The notes beneath the pieces are model-generated. The model did not search any database. It was not told the DNA's origin and worked only from the letters and a program-made list of their open reading frames with translations. A stretch of DNA of 64,000 bases from contig JASNYH010000001.1 of NCBI GenBank assembly GCA_048500255.1, forward strand, positions 372,001-436,000. The letters are read 5' to 3'. A program made the translations under genes and the position numbers. This DNA is from JAMHWF01 sp048500255. GTDB taxonomy: Bacteria > Pseudomonadota > Gammaproteobacteria > Burkholderiales > Burkholderiaceae_C. Shown in pieces: positions 27,118 to 36,090 of the stretch. Every line of letters starts with the position of its first letter. The stretch's first letter is position 1.

Positions 27118-28491
27118 CTATTGCAGTCCGAGGAGCCGGGCGACGTCGTTGGAGAGCGCGAGCGACATCAGCAGCAGCATGATGAGCGCCCCTCCGCGCT
27201 GCAGCCACTTGAGCCACAACTCCGAGACCGGGCGGCCTGTCACTCCCTCGAAAAGATAATACATCAGGTGTCCGCCATCGAGCATCGGCAGCGGCAGCAG
27301 GTTGAGCACGCCCAGGCTCACGCTCACCAGCGCGAGAAAGCCGAGGTAGTACGCGAAGCCGAGCCGCGCCGACTGCCCGGCGTAGTCGGCGATCGTCAGC
27401 GGGCCGCTCAGGTTCTTGAGCGACGCCTCGCCGACGAGCATGCGGCCGATCATCTTGAGCGTCAGCGCCGACACCTCCCAGGTGCGCTGAACGGCCTGCG
27501 CGAGGCCTTCGACCGGGCCGTAGCGCACCGTCACCATCGCGACGGGCTGGCCGACGAAGGCGTCGATGCGGCCGATGCGACGCTCGCCCTCGAACACGAC
27601 GCGCGGCTGCACGACGAGCTCGAGCATGCGGCCGGCGCGCTCGACGCTCCAGCGCTGCGCGACGTCGGCCTGCGCCTGCGACACGCTGTCGCGGATGCGC
27701 TCGCGCAGCCGCGCGCCGTCGTGCACGGCCACGCCGTCGACGGCGAGCACGCGGTCGCCGGCGCGCAGCCCGGCGGCGGCGGCCGGCCCGCCCGCCTTGA
27801 CATCGCCCATCACGGGCTCGCTGTACGGCGCCGGCAGGCCGATGCTGCGCATCAGCTGGGCATCGACGTCGCGCGCGTTCAGCTTCGCCAGGTCGAGGCG
27901 CACGTTGCGCGAGCCGTGGCCCGTGCGGTCGCTGACGATCAGGTGCAGCGCCTCGCCGCGCAGCGCGGCCTGCGTGACTTCCCAGCGCAAGTCGTTCATC
28001 GAGCGCAGGTCCTGCCACTCGGCGCCGTCGCTCGACCAGGCGCGCGCCCAGTCGCCGGCGCGCAGCCCGGCGCGCTCGGCGATGCTGCCGGCCGCCGGCG
28101 TGCCGAGCAGCGCCTGAGGCTCGTCGACGCCGATCCAGTGCGCGCCGGCGTAAAGCACGATTGCCAGCAGCAGGTTGGCCGCCGGCCCGGCGGCGACGAT
28201 GGCGGCGCGCTGCGCCAGCGGCTTGCGGTTGAACGCCTGGTCGCGCAGTTGCGGCGGCACGCTGTCCTCGCGCTCGTCGAGCATGCGCACGTAGCCGCCG
28301 AGCGGCAGCGCGCAGACGGTGAACTCGGTCGAGTCGGGCGTGCGCTGGCGTCGCCACAGCACGCGGCCGAAGCCGACCGAGAAGCGCAGCACCTTGACGC
28401 CGCAGGCGCGCGCCACGCGGTAGTGGCCCCACTCGTGCACGATGATCAGCACGCCGAGCGCGACGATGAAGGCCAGCACGGTCGTGATCAT
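27118..28491 (-). CDS. rseP: Site-2 intramembrane metalloprotease RseP
   Basis: 457 aa. The zinc-binding HEWGH (H19, E20, H23) lies in the first transmembrane helix, and the third ligand is in LPMLDGGHL near residue 400. Two central PDZ domains and four membrane segments match RseP, which cleaves anti-sigma factor RseA and remnant signal peptides. The start overlaps the dxr stop (ATGA). A 49-nt gap to bamA holds no clear promoter. The pairing with bamA fits a joint role in envelope homeostasis. Confidence 0.96.
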   Translation of the reverse strand: MITTVLAFIVALGVLIIVHEWGHYRVARACGVKVLRFSVGFGRVLWRRQRTPDSTEFTVCALPLGGYVRMLDEREDSVPPQLRDQAFNRKPLAQRAAIVAAGPAANLLLAIVLYAGAHWIGVDEPQALLGTPAAGSIAERAGLRAGDWARAWSSDGAEWQDLRSMNDLRWEVTQAALRGEALHLIVSDRTGHGSRNVRLDLAKLNARDVDAQLMRSIGLPAPYSEPVMGDVKAGGPAAAAGLRAGDRVLAVDGVAVHDGARLRERIRDSVSQAQADVAQRWSVERAGRMLELVVQPRVVFEGERRIGRIDAFVGQPVAMVTVRYGPVEGLAQAVQRTWEVSALTLKMIGRMLVGEASLKNLSGPLTIADYAGQSARLGFAYYLGFLALVSVSLGVLNLLPLPMLDGGHLMYYLFEGVTGRPVSELWLKWLQRGGALIMLLLMSLALSNDVARLLGLQ

Positions 28492-29681
28492 GAGGCTCGC
28501 TCCCTGACGCTGCCCTCGGCATGGCGGCGCGCGCGCGCGTCGAGTCCGAGCAGGCCTTCGGCGCTGTCGCACTCGCCGGCCTCGGGCGGCACGCCGGCCA
28601 TCGCCGCGGCATTGACACGGTGGATCTCGTCGAAGCGCAGCGCGCCGGCGAGGAAGGCGGCAACGGCCACCTCGTTGGCGGCGTTGAGCACTGCCGTCGA
28701 TCCCTCGGGACCGCGCAGCGCGTCCCAGGCCAAGCCGAGGCCGGGGTAGCGCACCGCGTCGACGGGCTCGAACTCGAGCGCTGCCAGCTGCGCGAAGTCG
28801 AGCGCCGCGGCGCCCGACTCGACGCGCTCGGGGAACGCCAGGCCGTAGGCGATCGGCACGCGCATGTCGGGCGTGCCGAGCTGCGCCAGCACGGAGTTGT
28901 CGCGGCACACGACCATCGAGTGGATGATGCTCTGCGGATGGAGGACGACGCGCACCTGCTCGGGCGCGAGGCCGAACAGCCAGCGCGCCTCGATCACCTC
29001 GAGCGCCTTGTTCATCATCGTCGCCGAATCGACCGAGATCTTGCGCCCCATCACCCAATTGGGGTGCGCGCAGGCCTCGTCGGGCGTGACGGCGGCGAGC
29101 GTCGCCGGATCGCGGCGGCGGAACGGCCCGCCCGAGGCGGTGAGCACGATGTGGTCGATGCGCGCGGGCCACGCGGCGCGGTCTTCCGGCAGGCACTGGA
29201 AGATCGCCGAATGCTCGCTGTCGATCGGCAGCAGTTCGGCACCGCCGTCGTGCACCGCGCGCATGAACAGCGCGCCGCCGACGACGATGGCCTCCTTGTT
29301 GGCCAGCAGCAGCCGCTTGCCGGTGCGTGCCGCCGCCAGGCAGGGCAGCAGGCCGCTGGCGCCGACGATGGCCGCCATCACGATGTCGACGTCGGGATGA
29401 GCAGCCATCTCGGCCAGCGCATCCGGGCCGCACAGCACCTCGGTGGCGACGCCCGCCTCGCGCAGCCGCTGTTGCAGCGCACGCGCCTGCGCCGCGTCAC
29501 CGACGACGGCGTGGCGCGGACGCCAGCGCAGGCACTGCTCGTACAGCGGCTCGACGCGGCTGTGCGCGCTCAGCGCGTGGACCTCGAAGCGCTCGGGATG
29601 GCGCGCGATCACGTCGAGCGTGTTCGTGCCGATCGAGCCCGTCGAGCCGAGGATGCAGACGCGCTGGCGGCGGTGCGTCAT
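28488..29681 (-). CDS. dxr: 1-deoxy-D-xylulose-5-phosphate reductoisomerase
   Basis: 397 aa, second enzyme of the MEP isoprenoid pathway (DXP to MEP, NADPH-dependent). The NADPH motif is LGSTGSIGTNTLDV (residues 11-24). LLLANKEAIVVGG and SVDSATMMNKALEVIEA carry the substrate and metal-binding residues, including the acidic residues of LPIDSEHSAIFQ. The family's fosmidomycin-binding loop region is present. The start shares one base with the cdsA stop (TGATG). The product feeds UppS two genes upstream, and IspG of the same pathway is at 51719-52996. Confidence 0.97.
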   Translation of the reverse strand: MTHRRQRVCILGSTGSIGTNTLDVIARHPERFEVHALSAHSRVEPLYEQCLRWRPRHAVVGDAAQARALQQRLREAGVATEVLCGPDALAEMAAHPDVDIVMAAIVGASGLLPCLAAARTGKRLLLANKEAIVVGGALFMRAVHDGGAELLPIDSEHSAIFQCLPEDRAAWPARIDHIVLTASGGPFRRRDPATLAAVTPDEACAHPNWVMGRKISVDSATMMNKALEVIEARWLFGLAPEQVRVVLHPQSIIHSMVVCRDNSVLAQLGTPDMRVPIAYGLAFPERVESGAAALDFAQLAALEFEPVDAVRYPGLGLAWDALRGPEGSTAVLNAANEVAVAAFLAGALRFDEIHRVNAAAMAGVPPEAGECDSAEGLLGLDARARRHAEGSVRERAS

Positions 29682-30517
29682 CACAGCGACACCAGGGCGA
29701 GCGCGAGCGGCATCACGGGCAGCAGCGCATCGACGCGGTCGAGCACGCCGCCGTGGCCGGGCAACAGCCGGCTGCTGTCCTTGGCGCCGGCGGCGCGCTT
29801 GACGAGCGACTCGACGAGGTCGCCGACGACGCTCATCGCCGCCAGCCCGGTCGACGCGACAGCCACGCCGACCACGCCGCCGCGCTCGTGCAGCCGCGTG
29901 TAGACACTCGATGAGTCGACCGTGAAATGGCGGTCGAAAGCGATCCAGCCGGCGGCCAGCAGCAGTACGCCCGCCATGCCGCTCGCCACGCCCTCCCAGC
30001 TCTTGCCGGGGCTGATCTGCGGCGCGAGCTTGCGCCGGCCGAAGGCGCGCCCACCGAAGTAGGCCGCGATGTCGGCCATCCAGACGAGGGCCATGACGGA
30101 CAGGATGAAGTTGATGCCGATCGCCTTGGACTCGGCCAGCGCGAGCCAGGCTGTGCACAGCAGCAGCGGCCCCACGGCGATGCGCAGCGCCTTCGGCAAG
30201 CCGGCCCAGCCGGCGGGCAGCAGGCGCAGCAGCGCCGCGCCGCCCGCGACCCAGACGACGAGCGCGATCCACCACAGGGCGCGCGGCGCGTCGCCGACGC
30301 GCCCGCTCGCCAGCAGCGCGCCGCAGACCAGCGCTACGAGTGCGCCGAGGGCCAGCGCGAGCGCGCCGCCGGCGCCGTTCAGGCGGCCCCATTCCCAGCC
30401 GGCAGCGGCGATCATCGCCAGCGTCAACAGCGCGAACGGCCACGGGTTCGCCGCCAGCAGCGCCGGCACGAGCAGCGCCAGCAGCACGATGGCGGTGACG
30501 ATGCGCTGACCGAGCAC
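29681..30517 (-). CDS. cdsA: Phosphatidate cytidylyltransferase
   Basis: 278 aa integral membrane enzyme making CDP-diacylglycerol from phosphatidic acid and CTP. It has seven to eight hydrophobic segments. The C-terminal signature holds SVVGDLVESLVKR, then AAGAKDSSRLLPGHGGVLDRVD, with the family's conserved Asp, Lys and Gly residues. The start codon is GTG (30517), 1 nt after the uppS stop. cdsA follows uppS in most proteobacteria. Confidence 0.96.
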   Translation of the reverse strand: MLGQRIVTAIVLLALLVPALLAANPWPFALLTLAMIAAAGWEWGRLNGAGGALALALGALVALVCGALLASGRVGDAPRALWWIALVVWVAGGAALLRLLPAGWAGLPKALRIAVGPLLLCTAWLALAESKAIGINFILSVMALVWMADIAAYFGGRAFGRRKLAPQISPGKSWEGVASGMAGVLLLAAGWIAFDRHFTVDSSSVYTRLHERGGVVGVAVASTGLAAMSVVGDLVESLVKRAAGAKDSSRLLPGHGGVLDRVDALLPVMPLALALVSL

Positions 30518-30518
30518 C

Positions 30519-31250
<732 letters not shown>

Positions 31251-31294
31251 GCTGGATCGATGCTGCAAGCGGAGATGAGACGCGCCGCCGCCGA

Positions 31295-31855
31295 TCAGAC
31301 GGCGAGGATCTCGGCTTCCTTCGCCGCGACGAGCTTGTCGATCTCGGCGATGGTGCGGTCGGTGAGCTTCTGCAGCTCGTCGAGCGAGCGGCGTTCCTCG
31401 TCTTCGCCGATCTGCTTGTCCTTGAGCAGCTTCTTGGCGTGCTCGTTGGCGTCGCGGCGCAGGTTGCGCACGGCGATGCGCGCCTCCTCGCCGGCGTGGC
31501 GCACGACCTTGGTCAGGTCGCGGCGGCGCTCCTCGTTGAGCGGCGGCATCGGCACGCGCAGCAGGTCGCCCTGCGACGCCGGGTTGAGGCCCAGGTCGGA
31601 CTCGCGGATCGCCTTCTCGATCTTGGCGCCCATGCCCTTCTCCCACGGCTGCACGCCGATCGTGCGCGCGTCGAGCAGCGTCACGTTGGCGACCTGGCTG
31701 ATCGGCACCATCGAGCCGTAGTAGTCCACATGCACCTGGTCGAGGATGCCGGGGTGAGCGCGGCCGGTGCGAATCTTGTGCAGCTCGGCCTTGAACGCCT
31801 CGATGGAGCGCGCCATCTTCTGCTCGGCGGTCTTCTTGATGTCGGCAATCGTCAT
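31295..31855 (-). CDS. frr: Ribosome recycling factor
   Basis: 186 aa (E. coli 185). With EF-G it splits post-termination ribosomes. Domain I helices hold KKTAEQKMARSIEAFKAEL and RTGRAHPGILDQVHVDYYG. The mid segment carries NPASQGDLLRVPMPPLNEERRRDL, a highly conserved region. The ATG at 31855 is placed 23 nt after pyrH, with GGGAGG upstream as ribosome-binding site. The order rpsB-tsf-pyrH-frr is nearly universal in bacteria. Confidence 0.98.
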   Translation of the reverse strand: MTIADIKKTAEQKMARSIEAFKAELHKIRTGRAHPGILDQVHVDYYGSMVPISQVANVTLLDARTIGVQPWEKGMGAKIEKAIRESDLGLNPASQGDLLRVPMPPLNEERRRDLTKVVRHAGEEARIAVRNLRRDANEHAKKLLKDKQIGEDEERRSLDELQKLTDRTIAEIDKLVAAKEAEILAV

Positions 31856-31878
31856 GTCAACCTCCCGGTGGCGGGCGT

Positions 31879-32589
31879 TCAGACGTGGACGAGCGTCCCC
31901 TCGTCCTCGCCCGTCACGACGCGGCGCAGCGCGCCGGGCTTGAAAATGGAGAACACCTTGATCGGCAGCTTCTGGTCGCGGCACAGCGCGAACGCCGTCG
32001 CATCGAGCACCTGCAGGTTCTTGACGATGGCCTCGTCGAAGCTGATGCGGGTGTAGCGCGTGGCCTGCGGATCCTTCTTCGGATCGGCGCTGTAGACACC
32101 GTCGACCTTGGTCGCCTTCAGCACGATCTGCGCGCCGATCTCGGCGCCGCGCAGCGCGGCGGCGGTGTCGGTGGTGAAGAACGGGTTGCCGGTGCCGGCG
32201 GCGAAGACGACGACCTTGCCTTCCTCGAGATACTGCAGCGCCTTCGGCCGCACGTAGGGCTCGACGACCTGCTCGATGGCGATCGCCGACATGACGCGAG
32301 CCGTCATGCCCTCCTGGCGCATCGTGTCGGCCAGCGCCAGCGCGTTCATCACGGTCGCCAGCATGCCCATGTAGTCGGCCGTCGCACGGTCCATGCCGAC
32401 GGCGCCGCCCGCCACGCCGCGAAAGAGGTTGCCGCCGCCGATCACGACGGCAACCTCGCAGCCGAGCTCGGTGACTTCGCGGATCTCCTGCACCATGCGA
32501 ACGATCGTCGCGCGGTTGATGCCGTAGGCGTCGTCACCCATCAGGGCCTCGCCCGAAAGCTTCAGCAGGATGCGTTTGTAGGCGGGCAT
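31879..32589 (-). CDS. pyrH: Uridylate kinase (UMP kinase)
   Basis: 236 aa, amino acid kinase family, hexameric, UMP + ATP to UDP. KRILLKLSGEALMG at the N-terminus holds the catalytic lysine, GGGNLFRG binds phosphate, and AAGTGNPFFTTDTAAALR binds UMP. It is GTP-activated and UTP-inhibited in proteobacteria. GAGAGGA is a clear ribosome-binding site. The 91-nt gap upstream contains a possible -10 TACACT (minus strand, 32644-32639), so an internal promoter is possible. Confidence 0.98.
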   Translation of the reverse strand: MPAYKRILLKLSGEALMGDDAYGINRATIVRMVQEIREVTELGCEVAVVIGGGNLFRGVAGGAVGMDRATADYMGMLATVMNALALADTMRQEGMTARVMSAIAIEQVVEPYVRPKALQYLEEGKVVVFAAGTGNPFFTTDTAAALRGAEIGAQIVLKATKVDGVYSADPKKDPQATRYTRISFDEAIVKNLQVLDATAFALCRDQKLPIKVFSIFKPGALRRVVTGEDEGTLVHV

Positions 32590-32680
32590 GCAGTCCTCTC
32601 GTCGCGGGGCGTCGGGTCGTCGTCGTCGGCTGGCGCGCAGTGTAGGCGATGGCCGGGGCACCCGGCGCCACTGAGGGGGA

Positions 32681-33577
32681 TCAGGCGCCCTTCGCGGCAG
32701 CGACCTGCGCCGCCACTTCGGCGGCGAAGTCGTCGGCGCGCTTCTCGATGCCCTCGCCCACCACGTACAGCGTGAAGCCGACCACCTGCGTGTTCGCGGC
32801 CTTGAGCATCTGCTCGACGGTCTGCTTTCCGTCGGCGGCCTTGACGAACACCTGGTTGAGCAGCGAGACCTCCTTGAGGAACTTCTGCACCGTGCCCTCG
32901 ACCATCTTGGCGACGATGTCGGCCGGCTTGCCGCTCTCGGCAGCCTTCTCGGCGGCGATGCGGCGCTCCTTGTCGACCAGCTCCGCGGGCACGTCGGCCT
33001 GCGACAGCGCGGCCGGCTTCATCGCGGCGACGTGCATCGCGACGTCCTTCGCGGCCGTCGCGTCGCCGTGGTATTCGACGACGACGCCGATGCGCGTGCC
33101 GTGCAGGTAGTGCGCGAGTGCGCCGCCGCCGGCATAGCGCTTGAAGCGGCGGATCGACATGTTCTCGCCGATCTTGCCGACGAGGCCCTTGCGAACGTCC
33201 TCGACCGTGGGGCCGAAGCCGTCCTGCGCGAGCGGCAGCGCCGACAGCGCGGCCACGTCGGCCGGCGCGCTCCTGACGGCGAGTTCGGCGCAGGCCTTCG
33301 CGAAGGCGAGGAACGAGTCGTTCTTCGACACGAAGTCGGTCTCGCAGTTGACTTCGACGAGCGCGCCGGTCGCGCCGTCGACCGCCGCCGCGACGACGCC
33401 CTCGGCCGTCACGCGCGAGGCGGCCTTGCTCGCCTTGCTGCCGAGCTTGACGCGCAGCAGTTCCTCGGCGCGCGCCATGTCGCCGTCGGCCTCGGTCAGC
33501 GCTTTCTTGCACTCCATCATCGGCGCGTCGGTGCGCGCGCGCAGTTCAGCCACCATGCTTGCGGTGATTGCAGCCAT
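32681..33577 (-). CDS. tsf: Translation elongation factor Ts
   Basis: 298 aa nucleotide-exchange factor for EF-Tu. The N-terminal UBA-like domain contains ELRARTDAPMMECKKALTEADGD. The core begins with VNCETDFVSKNDSFLAFAK, whose TDFV contacts the EF-Tu nucleotide-binding site, and the C-terminal module ends AEVAAQVAAAKGA. The ATG at 33577 is chosen because MAAITASMVAELR is the conserved start. It is separated from rpsB by 116 nt that hold an intrinsic terminator, so its level may be set partly by readthrough. Confidence 0.98.
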   Translation of the reverse strand: MAAITASMVAELRARTDAPMMECKKALTEADGDMARAEELLRVKLGSKASKAASRVTAEGVVAAAVDGATGALVEVNCETDFVSKNDSFLAFAKACAELAVRSAPADVAALSALPLAQDGFGPTVEDVRKGLVGKIGENMSIRRFKRYAGGGALAHYLHGTRIGVVVEYHGDATAAKDVAMHVAAMKPAALSQADVPAELVDKERRIAAEKAAESGKPADIVAKMVEGTVQKFLKEVSLLNQVFVKAADGKQTVEQMLKAANTQVVGFTLYVVGEGIEKRADDFAAEVAAQVAAAKGA

Positions 33578-33647
33578 CTTCGATCTCTCCATCAGGAGCC
33601 GGTCCCGCGGCGCGGCGCCGCGCATCGGCCAGGCTCGTCATGCATTG

Positions 33648-33670
33648 AAAAAAGGGGCTGTGACAGCCCC
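33648..33670 (-). terminator. Intrinsic terminator/attenuator between rpsB and tsf
   Basis: On the minus strand, GGGGCTG (33670-33664), loop TCA, CAGCCCC (33660-33654), then six T (33653-33648). A perfect 7-bp GC-rich stem followed by a U tract is a textbook factor-independent terminator. It lies 24 nt after the rpsB stop and 70 nt before tsf. Since tsf is normally co-transcribed with rpsB, it probably acts as a partial terminator. Confidence 0.88.
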
Positions 33671-33693
33671 TCGGTCGCGGGCAGCGCGGGCCG

Positions 33694-34440
33694 TCAGGCG
33701 CCTTCGCTGACTTCCACGAATTCGTCGCCCTCGGCGCCGGCGGCCTGCACGATCTCGCTCGTCGCGTGCGCCTTGCCCTCGAGCACGGCGTCGGCGATGG
33801 CGCGCGCATAAAGCGCCACGGCCTTCGACGAGTCGTCGTTGCCCGGGATGACGTAGTCGATGCCGTCGGGCGAGTGGTTCGAGTCGACGATGCCGACCAC
33901 CGGGATGCCGAGCTTCTTGGCCTCGGCGACGGCGATCTTGTGGTAGCCGACGTCGATGACGAACATGGCGTCGGGCAGCGCCGTCATGTCCTGGATGCCG
34001 CCGATGTCCTTCTCGAGCTTGGCGAGCTCGCGCTGGAACATCAGCGCCTCCTTCTTGATCATCGACTCGGTGCCGGCCTCGACCTGCGCCTGCATCTCCT
34101 TCAACTTCTTCAGCGAGCCCTTGACCGTCTTGAAGTTGGTCAGCATGCCGCCGAGCCAGCGCTGGTCGACGAAAGGCATGCCGGCGCGACGCGCCTCTTG
34201 CGCGATGACCTCGCGCGCCTGGCGCTTGGTGCCGACCATCAGGATCGTGCCGCGGCGACCGGCGAGCTGGCGCACGAACTTGAGCGCCTCCTCGAACAGC
34301 GGCTGCGTCGCCTCGAGGTTGATGATGTGGATCTTGTTGCGATGGCCGTAGATGTACGGGGCCATCTTGGGATTCCAGAAGCGCGTCTGGTGTCCGAAAT
34401 GGACGCCGGCTTCCAGCATCTCACGCATCGTGATGGGCAT
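33694..34440 (-). CDS. rpsB: 30S ribosomal protein S2
   Basis: 248 aa (E. coli 241). Conserved blocks are MREMLEAGVHFGHQTRFWNP, YIYGHRNKIHIINLEAT, GTKRQAREVIAQEA, DQRWLGGMLTNFKT and the C-terminal PGNDDSSKAVALYARAIADA. It is the first gene of the 16-gene leftward block. S2 commonly represses rpsB-tsf translation through the leader; a leader of about 140 nt is available here. Confidence 0.98.
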   Translation of the reverse strand: MPITMREMLEAGVHFGHQTRFWNPKMAPYIYGHRNKIHIINLEATQPLFEEALKFVRQLAGRRGTILMVGTKRQAREVIAQEARRAGMPFVDQRWLGGMLTNFKTVKGSLKKLKEMQAQVEAGTESMIKKEALMFQRELAKLEKDIGGIQDMTALPDAMFVIDVGYHKIAVAEAKKLGIPVVGIVDSNHSPDGIDYVIPGNDDSSKAVALYARAIADAVLEGKAHATSEIVQAAGAEGDEFVEVSEGA

Positions 34441-34598
34441 GTGAACTCCGAAGGTTGGTTCTAGAATCCGGCTCGAATTGCAACGAGCGGTTTCTTTCGA
34501 AACGTCGTTTGCAACACCTTGAAGCAGCCGGGTCCGCGATTTGTTCCTCTGGTGCGAACGCCGACGCCCGCGACCGGAAAAACCTCGAAATTCTAGCA
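34441..34598 (-). promoter_or_regulatory. rpsB promoter (extended -10) and 5' leader
   Basis: TGCTAGAAT on the minus strand (34598-34590) is a TGn-extended -10 box, predicting a start near 34583 and a leader of about 140 nt. The leader contains a small hairpin GTTTC-TTTC-GAAAC-like element near 34489-34502 and a TTCTAGAA palindrome near 34459. It could house S2 autoregulation, but no known motif can be claimed. The remaining 34599-34677, upstream of the divergent DadA-like gene, shows nothing distinct. Confidence 0.4.
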
Positions 34599-34677
34599 TC
34601 CCGATGTCCTCGCCCCGCGCTGCAGCCACCCGCCACGCCCCTCGCGCCGACCTCCTGCCGACCGCACGCGCCTGACC

Positions 34678-36018
34678 ATGCGCGTCGCAGTCATCGGGGC
34701 CGGCATCGTCGGCGTCACGACGGCGTGGGAACTCGCCGCCGACGGCCACGACGTCACCGTCTACGAGCGCTGCGGCAGCGTCGCCGCCGAGGCGAGCTTC
34801 GCCAACGCCGGAGTCGTCGCGCCGGGCTACGGCGGCGCCTGGGGTCCGCTGGTCGCCATGCACGGCCCGGCGACGCAATTGTTCGGCGCGGCGGCATCGG
34901 CGCGCCTCACGCAGCGCCTGGACCTGGGCGCCTGGCGCTGGATGTGGCGCCAGCGGCGCGCCGGCCGCACGGCCGGCCATGCCGCGCAGGCGCTGCGACT
35001 GCAGCGGCTGGCGCAATACAGCCGCGAGCGATTGCGCGCGCTGACCGAGTCACTGCGCCTGGGCTACGAGCGCGCCGACGGCTGCCTTGTGCTGCTGCGC
35101 CACGCTCGCGACCTGGCCGAGGCGCAGCCGCTGCTGCGCTCGCTCGCCGAGTACGGCACGCGCCACGACGTCGTCGACGCGCTGCAGTGCCGGCGCATCG
35201 AGCCCGGGCTCAATCCCGACGCACCGTTGCACGCCGGCATCCACCTGCCCGACGGCGAATCGGGCAACTGCCGCCAGTTCGCCCACCTGCTGCGCGTGCA
35301 GGCGCAGCAGCGCGGTGTGCAGTTCCGCTTCCACAGCCGCATCGAGAGCGTGACGGCGGGAGCGCCGCCGTCGCTCGTGCACGTGCACGCGCCGCCGGCC
35401 GAGTCGACCGTCGTCACGCCGTTCGAGCCGGCGCCGGGCGAGGGCCCCTTGACGCAGCCACTGCCGTTCGAGCCCGTCACCGAGCGCTGCGACGCCGTCG
35501 TCGTGTGCGCCGCGCTCGAGGCGCGTGCGCTGCTCAGGCCGCTGGGGTTGCGCCTGCCGCTCGCGCCGGTGTACGGGCACTCGGTGACGGCGCCGCTGCG
35601 GCATTTCGAGTCGCACCCCGACATCGGTCCGCGCTCGGCCGTCATCGACGAACGCCTGCGCGTGGCGGTCAGCCGCGTCGGCCAGCGCGTGCGCGTGGCC
35701 GGCGGGACGCAGCTCGGCGGGCCCGCCGTCGCCGCCGACCGCCACATCGTCGAGCGGCTCTACCAGGTGCTCAACGACTGGTTTCCCGGCGCGACGCATC
35801 TCGCGCACGCGCAGCGCTGGAAGGGCGCGCGGCCGATGCTGCCCGACGGCGCGCCCGTCGTCGGCGCCAGCGGCGCGCCAGGCGTCTGGCTCAACCTCGG
35901 GCACGGCGCCAGCGGCTGGACGCTGGCCTGCGGCTCGGCGCGCGTGCTCGCCGACGCGATGGCCGGGCGCACACCGGCCGTCGACGTCGACGGCTTCGGT
36001 ATCGCGCGCCTGGGCTGA
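34678..36018 (+). CDS. FAD-dependent D-amino acid dehydrogenase-like oxidoreductase (DadA family)
   Basis: 446 aa. The N-terminal dinucleotide-binding motif VIGAGIVGVTTAWELAADGH (5-24) and C-terminal GVWLNLGHGASGWTLACGSA closing the FAD site are typical of DadA/glycine oxidase-like DAO proteins. DadA converts D-amino acids to 2-oxo acids and passes electrons to the respiratory chain. E. coli DadA is 432 aa. No alanine racemase gene is adjacent, so the substrate is open. It is divergent from rpsB and followed after 72 nt by the NAD(P)HX repair gene, in which a weak promoter may lie. Confidence 0.88.
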   Translation: MRVAVIGAGIVGVTTAWELAADGHDVTVYERCGSVAAEASFANAGVVAPGYGGAWGPLVAMHGPATQLFGAAASARLTQRLDLGAWRWMWRQRRAGRTAGHAAQALRLQRLAQYSRERLRALTESLRLGYERADGCLVLLRHARDLAEAQPLLRSLAEYGTRHDVVDALQCRRIEPGLNPDAPLHAGIHLPDGESGNCRQFAHLLRVQAQQRGVQFRFHSRIESVTAGAPPSLVHVHAPPAESTVVTPFEPAPGEGPLTQPLPFEPVTERCDAVVVCAALEARALLRPLGLRLPLAPVYGHSVTAPLRHFESHPDIGPRSAVIDERLRVAVSRVGQRVRVAGGTQLGGPAVAADRHIVERLYQVLNDWFPGATHLAHAQRWKGARPMLPDGAPVVGASGAPGVWLNLGHGASGWTLACGSARVLADAMAGRTPAVDVDGFGIARLG

Positions 36019-36090
36019 GAAGCCCCGCCGCGGCGCGCCGTGCACGACAATCGCTGCGCCGCGCCCCGCGGCATTACGCGCCACTCAGCC

